From Mixophyes australis (lineage: Eukaryota > Chordata > Amphibia > Anura > Limnodynastidae), in NCBI GenBank assembly GCA_036250195.1, contig JAVHZZ010000002.1, positions 365,512,124-365,576,123 of the forward strand: a stretch of 64,000 nt of DNA, read 5' to 3'. Of this stretch, positions 1-10,055 are shown in pieces (within the stretch, counting starts at the first letter, position 1; each line of letters starts with the position of its first letter). A program made the translations under genes and the position numbers. The notes below the pieces were generated by a model. It had not been told where the DNA came from. It saw only the letters and a list, made by a program, of their open reading frames with translations, and made no database searches.

Positions 1-335
1 ACAGAAACAGAAGGGGTGGCAGTGTCCTTGTCTCTCTCCAGTCTCCAGTCACATTGTTCTTGTCACTCTTCAGTCTTCAATAACATTGTCTCAGAGCCGT
101 TGGTCACACAGAAACAGGGGTAGCAGTGTTCTTGTCACTCTCCAGTCTCAGTCATGATGATACTAATCCCCCTACGTCATGTGCTAAAGCCTATGTTCAA
201 GTGCATAGTGGTTTTTAGTGAAACAAAAATGTAAAAAAAAACTTGTATATTTTTAAAGAAAAAACACCTTTCTAATAAATGAGAAAGTTTACTGTAGAAA
301 AACATAAAAGTGCCAACATGCGATTCTACCCAAAA
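1..335 (+). pseudogene. 5' fragment of BED-finger hAT transposon (plus orientation)
   Basis: Bases from about 150 to 335 align by eye, with many small differences, to the start of the hAT transposase at 59612-59800 (shared blocks include the 'acgtcat..taaagcctatgt' stretch, the A-rich run after 'aacaaaaatg', and 'gccaacatgc.attctac'). Upstream, two copies of a phrase beginning 'acagaaaca' and ending 'ctccagtct' (1-50 and 107-151) form a degenerate repeat resembling the 5' leader at 55965-56060. The reading frame is destroyed. It points the opposite way from the minus-strand hAT pieces that follow, so this edge of the window is a rearranged or nested copy. Confidence 0.6.
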
Positions 336-489
336 TATTAACAAGCATACCAGCATCAGCTAGCTCCCTTCTCTCAGCTAGATCCCAGCACCTGCAATCT
401 ACACTGTGATCATCCTCACCCTCATCATCCTCAAACAATATTAATTCATCCCGCTAGAATACACCATCACAGACATCTGTGTACTTTGA

Positions 490-1000
490 TGTAATTGTCG
501 GTAATGGCATTCCTTGTGGAATTTGTAGTTCATTTTTCGGCAGAGTTGTCACAATTTTTGCGCAATTCTTATAGAGCAGACCAAATGTCAAAATTTTGTG
601 CTGACTCATTTGCTTCCCCACTGGGTGTCTTGAGAAAGCTAAGTTTTTTCCTAGCAGCAGTTGCCAGAAACACAAAAGGAGGAGACTTCATTACAAGATG
701 ATCGTTCTTTGATCCTGGCGAAGCGAATAAAGTACTTAATCTACAATTACAATATAGTTAGCGGATTTGTTTAGTTTAATTTCCTCCTTCAATTTCTCTA
801 GCTGCTTTTCAAAAAGTATAATTAAGGCAATCACTTGACTCAAGCTAAACGTGTCTGCATTCTCTTCACAGGTGATTACTTCGCTGGACTAATGTACATT
901 TCCCCTCAAATTCTAGTTTTCTTGCAGCTGCTGCATTCTGCTACATGCTGTTGCACAATTCCGAAAATTACTCTAAATTATTGGATGTTGATAGTAGGAT
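490..1000 (-). pseudogene. hAT transposase C-terminal fragment, extra copy
   Basis: On the minus strand this repeats, in diverged form, the same C-terminal hAT segment found at 1010-1530: the stretches around 'cttgagaaagctaagtttttt', the 'attcttcttagac'-like region and the Cys/Leu-rich tail recur. It is preceded by an acidic tail near 380-440. Frame shifts and stops occur throughout; no open frame exceeds 73 codons. It is best explained as a partial tandem duplication of, or a second insertion beside, the hAT copy at 1010-3440. The stretch 336-489 is not otherwise classified. Confidence 0.5.
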
Positions 1001-1009
1001 TAGGTGGAG

Positions 1010-2018
1010 TTATGGCAGCGGTGTCATGTTTTTTGGTCAGTTCTTTTAGACCAGACCAGCTGTCAAAATGTTGTGCTGAATCATCTGCATCATCCCTGGG
1101 TCTCTTGAGAAAGCTAAGTTTTTTCTGAGCAGCAGTTGGCTAATAAACTGAAGGAAGGGAAAACGTCCTGTCACTTAACACTTGAGTTGTCATCTTGCTC
1201 ACTTGCTCACCAGGAGCTCCTTTCATCTCTTGAGATCTGGCTCAGTTGGAAGCAAAGAGAAGACATAGCTCTTAAACCTAGGATCAAGCACAGTCACCAA
1301 AATGTAGTGATCCGATTTCAAAATTTTGATAACTCTTGGATTCTGGTGAAGCAAGTAAAGTACTTGATCTACAAGTCCGACATATTTAGCGGAATTGCTT
1401 TGTTTCCTCTCCTCCTTCAGTTTCTCAAACTGCTTTTCCAAAAGTCTAATTAAAGGGAATCATTTGGCTCAAGCTAGCAGTGTCTGAACTCACTTCACAG
1501 GTGACTACTTCTAATGGTTTCAGCACCTTGAACAACATGGAAAGTATTCTCCCATGCGCTTGAGTAAATACATCCCCTCTTCTTTCCCAATGTCATGTCT
1601 TGTGGAGTAAGCGTGCATGGATTTTTGCTGTTCCTCCATCCTCAGAAGCATATACAGGGTGGAATTCTACCTTATCACCACCTATTGCTTTAGTTGGTGA
1701 CAGGGAAACATAAATTGTTCTTGTAGCTGCTGCAATCTCCTGCATGCTGTTGCTGAATGCCGGAAATGTCCAGATATTTTACGGGCCACAGACAGCATCT
1801 CCTGCACGTTCCTGTCATTTTTTTAAAAGTTCTGTACCACCATGTTGATTGTGTGAGCAAAACAGAAAATGTGAGGGAACTCCCCCAGCTGTAAAGCTCT
1901 AACTATATTGGTGGCTCTATCAGAAATCACATATCCTCAGGAGAGTCGAAGCAAGATAAGCCATGTTGCAATGACATCCCTTAGTTTTTAAAACAGGTTG
2001 TCAGCAGTATTATCTCTG
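1010..2018 (-). pseudogene. hAT (BED-finger type) transposase, C-terminal half, broken
   Basis: The minus-strand translation 1441-1223 contains HYILVTVLDPRFKSYVF, the LDPRFK motif that is well conserved in ZBED-like hAT transposases before the C-terminal dimerisation region. Further toward 2018 the frame resembles the plus-strand copy at 61563-61988 (the RRLQQLQEQF stretch and the region before it). Stops such as the one after 'LILLRLS' and several frame changes make it non-functional. It continues the BED and catalytic part at 2430-3440; the two are separated by an inserted LINE fragment. The hATC domain is only weakly recognisable. Confidence 0.75.
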
Positions 2019-2425
2019 ACCTGCGCCTTCTTTCGTGTCTGATAACCACCTCTCACTCCCGCCTTCAAGACTTCTCCCGTGCTACTCCCCACTTATGGAA
2101 TTCCCTACCACGCTCAATCCAACTTTTCCACAGCCTTCAAATCTTTAGATGCTCTTTGCAAACCCATCTCTTTTTTAGAGGTAATCTATTAATGTTAGGT
2201 GTACCCCTTTATCTGAATAACTACTTAATCTATAGAAGCTAAGACAAACAAATGGGGACAAACTCCTTTTCACTGGTGCGACTGAATTAGATCCACCTTT
2301 TTTCTTTATCTTACTACTTTTTCTGTTACTTTATTTACAAAAATGCTCTTTGCAAACCCATCTCTTTTTTAGAGGTGACCTTATCCTTGATAACACTATT
2401 GACACTAATAATAATATATATATAT
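2019..2425 (+). mobile_element. LINE 3' fragment inserted in hAT copy
   Basis: The plus strand translates to the usual last part of a vertebrate LINE reverse transcriptase of the L2/Rex type: SRATPHLWNSLPRSIQ, then LQTHLF, followed by a non-coding tail ending in AT-rich simple sequence (2405-2430). About 40 bp (2151-2190) recur at 2340-2380, a small internal duplication. The hAT reading frame stops at its right edge and resumes at its left edge, where the plus-strand hAT copy (61400-61450) is uninterrupted, so this is an insertion into the transposon. Clade assignment is tentative. Confidence 0.6.
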
Positions 2426-2429
2426 AATA

Positions 2430-3440
2430 ACAATAATATGCCTCTTAGTGAAGCAGATGATACACAGAGAAGCCTGCCTCAGAAAAATGTGACATACTTG
2501 GGTACATGCTGCTGCTGTTCCTGCTGGTGAAGGCGAATCACTGACCCAGTGGTCTTTCACAGTCATATAATCTTTAGTTTGCCCAGTTTCGCTTGTCCAC
2601 ATATCTGTGGTTAAGTGTACAGTTGGTAGAATGGCATTTTGTAGACCAATAATTACATTTTTAGAAACCCTCTGGTAGAGGAGAGGAATAGCTTTTCTAG
2701 TAAAATGGTGTCGTGATTTAATTTGGTAATGGGGACACAAGACTAATACCAGCTGCATTAAAAGTGGATATTGGACGCAGATCTAATACTAGCATAGTCC
2801 CCATGGCGTCTGTGATCCGCTTTGCGACTGGGTGACAGCTTTCTTACTTTCTTCCTCTAGCAAAGGATTGTTTAACAGTCAATTGTTGTAAACTACTAGT
2901 AGTCTTCTTCTGGATTAAAGATCCACCACCAGCAGTAGCAGTAGTAGCAGCAGCAGCGGGACTAATGCTCAATAATTCTTAAGAGGAATCATGGTTAGTG
3001 GAGGAGTCATCAAGCCTTAGCAACTTGGATGCAGGACTAACTCCCATCACTTGTGAGGATATTGATGATGAAGGTGTTGGGGGCGTAGATTGCAGGTGCT
3101 GGGATCTAGATGAGATAAGGGAGGTAGATGATGCTAGACTGCTTGTTGTTATTTTTTTAACATAAGTTTCTGATTTTCCCGACAGTTTTCCATGAACTCG
3201 CTTCAAATGCAGTAACATGGATGAGGTTCCTAGATGGTTTTGGTCCCTACCTCTACTGAGTGTGGCTTTATAAACGCTACAATCGGCTAGACAACTGTTG
3301 TTGTTGTCAGGATTCGTGTAAAAATAATTGCACACATAAGAGGTGGATTTTTGGTCTTATGCCCAGGCATGACAATGGCCTTTTTCTTATCACTGGTAAG
3401 AACTACTGCAATCCTTGTTTGAAAGTGTATGAAAATTATA
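2430..3440 (-). pseudogene. hAT transposase: BED zinc finger and first catalytic segment
   Basis: Frames 3335-2979 and 2758-2405 on the minus strand. The first holds a BED-type zinc finger: CLADC followed by TSSMLLHLKRVHGK (C-x2-C then H-x4-H), then a Ser/Thr-rich linker ending in KLLRLDDSS. The second has LTTDMWTS, the conserved hAT segment that carries the first acidic catalytic residue. An upstream segment to about 3440 keeps the phrase IVMPGHKTK, shared with the copy at 60290. Stops and shifts separate the parts. The protein is homologous, with many differences, to the plus-strand copy at 59535-62150, and the two copies converge on the middle of the window. Confidence 0.8.
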
Positions 3441-3594
3441 TTGTGACCTGTGAGGTGGTCAACATTGACTGCAAATGACTTGAAATTAGTGATATTGAGG
3501 TTAATAATAATGTAGGATCTAAAAAAGAGCCAAATTATGTGATTTTAGCATATTTTAGCAATTTTTCTACATATTTTAGCAATTTTTCTAAAAA

Positions 3595-3706
3595 AAATAC
3601 AGATCCAAAACCAAAACACACGAGGGCAGTTTTGCCAAAACCAAAACACGAAGCTAATCCAGATCCAAAACCAAAACCACTTTCCAGAGGTCAGTGAGCA
3701 TCTCTA
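3595..3706 (-). mobile_element. hAT terminal sequence
   Basis: Read on the minus strand, 3706 starts TAGAGATGCTCACTGACC and runs into 'gttttggttttgg' repeats. This matches the left end of the nested hAT at 56290 (TAGAGATGGTCACTGACC, then the same GTTTTGG-rich block). It is therefore a hAT terminus. Bases 3707-3714 (GTTATAGG) would be the flanking target duplication, but the other end of this copy is outside or lost, so this cannot be confirmed. In the nested element this kind of end is distal to the ORF, whereas here it precedes the BED finger, suggesting a chimaeric or rearranged copy. Confidence 0.6.
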
Positions 3707-4026
3707 GTTATAGGTAATGGCACAATATATTTTAAAGTTCTAATGTTTGACTGTTTATATGGCAATTATAGTTAGAATGTTACCTATGTTTACAATGTTT
3801 GTATCTGAAGCGCTGGGACTATACTTTACCTGGCAGTAGTTTTGTTGGCATATTTTTGTCAAAACTGCATATGTGTACAAGTTTTTTTTTTTTAAGATAT
3901 TCAGTACACACCTTTGTAAAAACAAAATGCTTTTTTTTATTTATATTGGTACATATGACTAAATATGCTACATACAAAAAAAAAAAATTAATAAAAATAT
4001 TTTTTCCTGATTACCCTTTGTCTGCT

Positions 4027-5489
4027 CTACTCGATTAGTGATGGTAGATTGTCGGTGATAGTGGTGTGAATGAATTCTGCAAAGGTATTGGTACGCTCGT
4101 CCTCACATGTTGTTGAATCTACAGAAAGCTCAGATAGTTCAGACTCATGTACGTTCCACTCAGGTAGATACTTTCCTTTCTGTATTTCACAAATATTATG
4201 TAAAATACGGCAAGCAGCAACTGCATGAGGTAGAAGCTTGGTATCAATGTCATTTCTCTTCAATAAACACCGCCAATATCCTTTCAGTCGTCCAAAGACA
4301 TTTTCTACCACTATCCGAGTAGAGCTGAGGGTATGGGTGAAGTGAATTTGTTCCGCAAAAAGTTGATGGTGCTGGGTGAAGCTCTTCATCAACCATCGCC
4401 GCAATGGGTAAGCTGCAACCCCGATGATGTGTACTAGGATCTCCACCCCATTAACCGTCTTGGATTTCTGTAAAGCAATACAACAGATTTAATTTATAGT
4501 AGCGCTGGTGTAAGTACGTTCATGTGGTTGTCTGAAATATTCAATGTTATCCACAGCAAAATATGTGTGCTCAATTTTAATTTTAACAATTCTACCTATA
4601 GTGCACACATATTCTCCGGTGCATTACAAAGAATATTGGAACTTTGATAACAATCACTACACCTGTGGATTTAGCAATTTATAATACCTTGCAAAAAAAA
4701 CAAAAAACACAAAACATATACATGCTAGCCATATTTTGGTTATAGAACAGAATTCACCTGCTGGTATATTTTAAAATTGTATTTGGAAAGATGTACATCT
4801 ACAGATGGACAGGGACTGTAACCAAATGGCAAAAAATACTTGATTGTATTAGCTTGCTGAGAAAAGCATCATAGAAAATATAGATATTTACCTATCTAGG
4901 GAACAACTAGCCATCTTGCTGCTCCTTTGCAATCTGGTAAAGATCCAAATTGGCCAGAACTCTGGCATCATGGGAACGTCCAGGCCAGCCAAAAAAGTAA
5001 TCTGTGAAACTGAAAATAAAATATATTTAGTTTTGTTTTACAATACATATCATAAGACACAGTCACATTAAAATAAAAAATGATGCTTAAGAAATAGTTG
5101 TGGTCCACTACAGCCTGTAGAATAATAGAATGCTAGCCTTTGCGGTTGTAGTAATCTGCAGGGTTGTCTGTGGGGGTAATGATAGGGATGTGTGTCCCGT
5201 CTATGGCTCCAGCACATTGTGGATATCCATATCGCAGGAGTCCAGTGATGGTGTCATCTAGTCCCTGTCCTTGAGGTAAGGAGATGAAGCAATGGTAAAG
5301 TGCTTCCAGCAATGCCTTAGTGACTTCATGCACTAGAGTGCAAACCGTGGATTTCCCCACTCCAAAAAATATGGTCCACATTCTTCCGTTAGTCGTTGTG
5401 CTGAATCTCAATACGGAAGAAATGCTGCAGCTGACAAATGCTCTCTTCCTGAGCAAATAAAGTTGTTGAGTATTGTCCCACTTTGCCAT
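4027..5489 (-). pseudogene. PIF/Harbinger transposase (HARBI1-like), at least three exons, decayed
   Basis: Minus strand. The first exon region (5489 to about 5090) has FGVGKSTVC, GAIDGTHIPI (first catalytic Asp, codon 5199-5201) and DYYNRKG, followed by HSIILQAVVDH after an in-frame TAG at 5130-5132. A second exon (about 5012-4883) begins after a TTTTATTTTCAG acceptor and reads FTDYFFGWPGRSHDARVL (second Asp, 4967-4969), ending at a GTAAAT donor. The third starts after a CTTTACAG acceptor near 4470 with KSKTVNGVEI and includes VVENVFGRLKGYWRCLLKR (Glu at 4303-4305) and ILHNICE, ending at 4027. Stops: TAG after NRKG, TAG after QQDG, and one near the donor; the first two fall where tryptophan or tyrosine is expected. 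The usual GDPAYP motif reads GVAAYP. Exon coordinates are approximate. The DDE triad codons survive, but the gene is dead. Confidence 0.88.
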
Positions 5490-5945
5490 GAATTGCTCTT
5501 TTCTCCTCCTGAAATGACACTGTGCAAGGTAGCAATGTTAGCAGCTGAAACAAACATTAATTTGCTGTACGAAACAGCAAAATAACGCAATTAACCAGGA
5601 ACTCCAGGCTACACAATAGCAACTTGTTGGCCATGAAAAAAGCAATGCAGTGAACAGTCACCACCCACTTTGGCCTCATCTTGTGTTTAAAAAAAGTCCC
5701 TCCTCTTGGGATGACTGACACTTTTTGCCAGGGCAAACCCAGGTTCAGTATGAACGGAGTCGACCCGGGAACTTGCCGGGTCCAAGGTACAGTGTGAACA
5801 GGGTTTGATGAGCTGGGATGCTCTGTGACATGGCAATATCACAGGTTCAAAAACCAGGTATATTGCAGGGGCAGCAGTGTGAATGAAGTATTAGATTAAG
5901 CGATGCACTTTAGCCTGTCATCTGGAAATATCAGTTTTCTAAAAA
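5490..5945. other. Harbinger upstream region, no gene
   Basis: Probable 5' part of the Harbinger copy. It contains a GC-rich inverted motif (GACCCGGGAACTTGCCGGGTC around 5762-5782) and phrases of the 'cagtgtgaac' type, but I could not find a matched terminal repeat or the 3-bp target duplication. No coding sequence recognised. Confidence 0.3.
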
Positions 5946-5975
5946 TAAAATTTATATATATATATATATATATAT
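5946..5975. repeat. (TA)n microsatellite
   Basis: Alternating TA of about 25 bp immediately before the LTR start at 5976. Confidence 0.9.
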
Positions 5976-6765
5976 TGTGGCAAGAGCCCGCTACTGCAGA
6001 AGCGCACGCGAACAACTTCTTACTTTCAGGATGGTAAATGTTTTTGACACCATATATTTTAACAGCAATTATGGAGACCCTAAACGCTAGCTATACATAG
6101 ACCAGCTCTCTCTCAGGACCAGCCAGCTTCCCCAGCATTGGTCTCAGTGCACATATGATAAAAAAACAAGCTTTTATACCTGATACTCCTCCCCCCAGCC
6201 TTAGCTTGATGGTCAGGCAGTGGCGGATCCAGGGGAGGGGGCGATCGGGGCAATCGCCCAACCTAGCAGGGGCTTGCTGCCAGCGGCTGCACAATATGTG
6301 CAGGTCCGCTCGGCAGTGACAGGCAGGGACAGTGTGCTGCCTGCCCGCTCTGATTGTGTAAGAGCGGGCAGGCAGCACACTGTCCCTGCCTGTCATTGCC
6401 GAGCGGACCTGCACATATTGTGCAGCCGCCGGCAGCCTCAGAAGTCAGAAAGGGGGCGGGGCCTAAATTGCACCCCCCTAAATTGCCCCCGGTATAACAA
6501 TTTATTAGATCCGCCCCTGTGGACAGGTGACACACCCACCTTCTCTTTAAAAGGAAACGCCCCATCACTGCCTCTGTTTGCACTAAACAGACACACCCTG
6601 TCTGTTTGCTGAGAGGAAGGATTTCTCTATCTATCAAGTTAACCAAACTTAAACTATTGTTTGTTACACATAAGTCATCAATCTAGGTGCATTACTACAC
6701 AAATGTTTTACTCTACTTCCATGCTTTCTCTGCATATTGCCAGCTAAATGCCTCCCTTTGTTACA
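5976..6765 (+). mobile_element. Solo-like LTR, copy 1 (with inserted MITE)
   Basis: It begins TGTGGCAAGAGCCC and ends CCTCCCTTTGTTACA, that is TG...CA as expected for an LTR. The sequence shares ordered blocks with the minus-strand LTR at 20400-21290: 'ccagc..cc', 'cattggtc.cag', 'ctcc.cccc', 'gatgg.caggtga', 'cagctaaat', and the last 15 bp. The flanks are (TA)n, so the 5-bp duplication cannot be read with certainty. Without the inserted MITE at 6218-6519 (plus one duplication) it is about 480 bp. No adjoining internal retrotransposon coding sequence was seen. The assignment rests on the end structure and the second copy. Confidence 0.55.
6218..6519. mobile_element. hAT-type MITE, 302 bp, palindromic core
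   Basis: Terminal inverted repeats CAGTGGCGGATCCA (left) and CAGGGGCGGATCTA (right, reversed) are flanked by 8-bp near-duplications TGGTCAGG (6210-6217) and TGGACAGG (6520-6527), fitting the hAT superfamily. The core is a long GC-rich hairpin, arms about 6282-6350 and 6361-6431 around an AT-rich loop. It is non-coding; mirrored open frames on both strands come from the palindrome. It sits inside the LTR, whose relative at 20400-21290 carries the uninterrupted site. Confidence 0.85.
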
Positions 6766-6769
6766 ATAA

Positions 6770-6774
<5 letters not shown>

Positions 6775-6800
<26 letters not shown>
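6775..6800. repeat. (TA)n microsatellite
   Basis: Uninterrupted TA dinucleotides just downstream of the LTR end. Confidence 0.9.
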
Positions 6801-6804
<4 letters not shown>

Positions 6805-7877
6805 CTTGTTATTTTACTTGAAATTGTCAATAACATATATCTCCGCAATAAAAAGCAATGTCTACATAGGGGATAGAAATGAATGGACAAATACGTATTA
6901 ACCATCTAATAGTACTTTTACTTGATCTTCTGGAAATGTATATGTAAAAAAGCATAGAGTATGAGTTTCTTTTATTCTCACTAGAGTTGTATTGCAGTTT
7001 TGAAAATGGTTTTCTTAAGTCATGAAATAAACATACATCATTACAGTAGATATGAACAAATTTAGACTATTTTACAGAACTATTGCTAGTTTTGCAGCTC
7101 TAACAACTTTCAGAGACAAAAAAAAAATGTTTAGAATGAGTTTCAGGCAATTTAAACGAGCTAAAGTACTGGGAACCACATTGCCACTTTCTATAAAGAA
7201 GAACTGGGAATGGTGAGCTAGAAGATTATGTTACATAATTACATCTGAATGTTATGCACATATTCAAACAACTCAGACAGTCAGTAAAGGTTATTGCATG
7301 TTGATAGATTTTTTGCAATAACCTTAGCTGACTGTTTCTTCTATAGTATTACAGGATAATATTACAGTACTATTTAGTGGTAAAATATTTCTTTACTAAA
7401 CCAAATTAGTTTGAAAAATACTATACTCTAAATACTGCCAGAAGAGTACCAGTGGCCCTTATTCACTTACAATAGTCATCTTTTCCAACAGGAGATTTCC
7501 TGAGGTACTTGGGTGTCACAAGAACTTGAGATCAAAATTCCTTGAATGAAGATTGATAGCTAAGCAAGGGAGGTACAAAAGTGGAGGAAGGCTAGAGAAC
7601 TAGAGTTAAGGGATTACTACAAAATCATGTAGTATAGCTAGGACCAATCCTGGGAACAGTAACCCATGAAACAGAAATACTAAACCACAAAAGTGTTGTG
7701 ATTGTTGTAAACCAGCTAAATACCAGCATACAATCATACAAAAACATCTTGTAGACATTCCTGGCTGTTCCTCCTTACCCACCCAGGCAAGTGATCAGTG
7801 GTGCCATCTTAAGGGACACAATTATTGAGCATTTATATGATATGCATAGTCAGAGACCTCAACAGCATGAACTCTGA
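6801..7877. other. No gene seen
   Basis: AT-rich single-copy-looking DNA. The only structure noted is the short hairpin at 7278-7334. Confidence 0.5.
7278..7334. other. 57-nt stem-loop
   Basis: Two 21-nt arms, CAGTCAGTAAAGGTTATTGC(A) and the reverse complement of its partner, pair at 19 of 21 positions around a 15-nt T-rich loop. The size is in the range of a short microRNA precursor, but it could equally be the relic of a small MITE. There is no evidence of expression. Confidence 0.4.
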
Positions 7878-8065
7878 GGGGTAAATGTATGAATCTCCGG
7901 ATTCTTCATCTCCGGCGTGTTCAGCCTCTTCAGCGCTTAAATTTAAAGCGGCGCTGCATTGTAAAGGGAAACTTCCCTTTACAATGCAGCGCCGCTTTAA
8001 ATTTAAGCGCTGAAGAGGCTGAACACGCCGGAGATGAAGAATCCGGAGATTCATACATTTACCCC
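7878..8065. mobile_element. Near-perfect 188-bp palindrome (foldback MITE)
   Basis: Each arm is 93 bp, from GGGGTAAATGTATGAATCTC to the centre at 7971/7972, with only a 2-bp spacer and no arm mismatches seen. The two strands therefore encode the same frames, producing twin spurious ORFs. The ends GGGGTAAATG/CATTTACCCC and the size suit a MITE. No clear target duplication was identified. The lack of arm divergence implies recent insertion or gene conversion between arms. Confidence 0.85.
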
Positions 8066-8940
8066 CGAATCTGGATTGAATACTGGAGTCTGCAGCGCAA
8101 AAAGTTTCCTTAGTCATCTACCTAGATGTTCAAATGTGCTGCTGTTCTCACGTGAATAGTGCTAGCCCTAGGCCTCATGTTACTTTGTTAGGACGATACT
8201 GGCTACTGGTACTGAAGAGGTGAAAAGAAACTTAGAGAATACATAAAAGTTAACTGGCTAAGTATTATAATAGCATGCCTTCCCTTGTTTATACTGTAGA
8301 TTAGTAGTCAAGAAGGACCTATTATTTCCACATTTTTATTTGCATGAGTGTGTGTTTAAACAACTCTCAACCATCTGATCGCTTTAATTTATTGGCTGGT
8401 ATATGACCATCAGTAACTTTTACATTCATTTGTTTAGTTTTTTTCCTGCTTCTTTCTGTGCTTTTTAACAATGAACAGGGCCGCCCAAAGGGAAAGGTGG
8501 AGCAGGAGAACAGTTGTCAGGGCCTGTGACTATTACAGCAAGACCCTACATTCTGAAGACACTTTTGATAAATTCACTGGGTGTTTGCTTCACACACCCA
8601 AAAAAATTTAATTTAAATAACTAGAATCAAATAACCAACTGAGCATCAGGAAAAATGACTCCATGTAGCAACTTAGGGCCTGGCCTAGGAGGAAGGAACA
8701 CCTTAGTAAAATTGTACAGTAGGTGGTTGTGCAGCTTTAAAACCACTGCTTGTGAATTCTATTAATTTGTGCACTTTAAATGCTTAGTTATATTAATATA
8801 TGTACTCTTCCCAATGTAAGGGCATCCCACTGAAATTAATGGGCAAAATTTGAATTGTTGCCGCCAAAAAGCTGGTAACTTTGCAAGTAAAAATGGTTTT
8901 AAGGCCATACACTAAACCAGGAATGTCACCCTAAATACAT
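8066..8940. other. No gene seen
   Basis: AT-rich sequence with no convincing coding potential, RNA gene or repeat boundary. Confidence 0.5.
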
Positions 8941-9650
8941 AGGACCTGATTCATTAAGAGATACATGCTGAACTTGTGGTGATGGGGAAAATTTGGGGAA
9001 TAACTTATACTGCCTCCTCCTCCTAATCCTCCTTATGGGTCTCCTCATCCTTCTGGACATCCTCCTCTTCATGGGCCTCCTCCACGAGCTCCTTCCTAGC
9101 CCGATGTCTTTGCTGGAGGTGTAGGTGGCAACAAATGATGAGGCATTCTGTTGGAATAAATATGGCATATTAGTTTATTGATAAATGTTAACTCTGTCTC
9201 AAAAATATATAGAGACATCCAGATAATGTTGCGTTGCAATGGAAAATCCAATACCACATCATTGGTCAAAAAAATACAACTCTACACGACTTTCATATGG
9301 ACTTGACCTGGGAGGGTTTATATTATTCACATACTGAATCTGAAACATCACTATTAAATAGCAGGCTTTGTGCTTTGTCCAATGAAGGTTATTACAAGCC
9401 ATATTGCTTTGTAATGGACCAAATATAACAGTGATCTTATTTTTCAAATAAAATAATTGTGATTAATTGAGAACTTACGCCTAACAATGTCAGTCCTCAA
9501 ATCTGCATGGAGCTCTGTCTGTTTCCATTGGGATCATTCCACAACCGCTGGTGCTGCACTGTGTTGTATCTGCAGTTAAACTCTAACCTCAGATCCCTGC
9601 TGATGGCCATGTAGACAAGATTTTTGTTCCATTGGTAATGTACCAAGCTG
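8941..9650 (-). pseudogene. Remnant of small acidic/basic transposon accessory gene (probably Harbinger Myb-like)
   Basis: The left edge at 8941 reads AGGACCTGATTCATTAAGAG, matching the termini of the GGGCCTGATTCATTAA MITE family described elsewhere in this window. On the minus strand 9120-9020 reads HLQQRHRARKELVEEAHEEE and continues acidic to a stop near 9024; 9640-9490 reads pieces such as RDLRLEFNCRYNTVQ and RLWND, which resemble the Myb/trihelix-like DNA-binding protein encoded beside Harbinger transposases. Frames are broken and no full domain can be built. The Harbinger link is an inference from the end sequence and from the style of the protein. Confidence 0.35.
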
Positions 9651-9889
9651 GTCAAAAACAATGATCCATTATTGCTGTTGCTCTCATGTTTGCAAGTGAA
9701 TGAGACTTTTCAACATTCTAATCACCTACTCAGTTGTGGATCCCTTCAATACCATATGTAAAATGTCTGACTTTAACCTGTCAATTAATCACAATAATTA
9801 ACTGTATCCAGAAAATTATCCAGGCAATTAGGGGCTTGATAATGCTTACCCATTTATACACAGGCAATCGCAGGAGAACACACCTGCAT

Positions 9890-9905
9890 ACTCTATATAA
9901 CAGCT
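9890..9905 (+). promoter_or_regulatory. Candidate TATA promoter
   Basis: CTCTATATAACAGC (TATA at 9894-9901) lies about 110 bp before a good splice donor (GTGAGTACG, 10009) and 160 bp before an ATG-initiated frame on the same strand, as in a compact transposon gene. Confidence 0.35.
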
Positions 9906-10055
9906 GGAGAGACAATCACTCAGTCCTGCCATTTTGGGAGTTCTAATTACTTGTTAGGATTTCAGAAATTGGGATTAGGAGCTCAGAACTTTCTCTTTTA
10001 AATTATTGGTGAGTACGAGTTTTTTAATAATTACTGTTTTTTTACTCCTCTTTAG

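Noticed and set aside
4027..5489. Possible domesticated HARBI1 host gene
   Set aside because: In-frame TAG codons in at least two exons and the loss of the GDPAYP Asp point to a dead transposon copy.
6091..6646. Three overlapping ORFs of 107-130 codons
   Set aside because: They come from the GC-rich hairpin of the MITE at 6218-6519 read on both strands; no protein family is recognisable.
7833..8117. Two long open frames on opposite strands encoding the same peptide
   Set aside because: They are the mirror products of the 188-bp palindrome and not genes.
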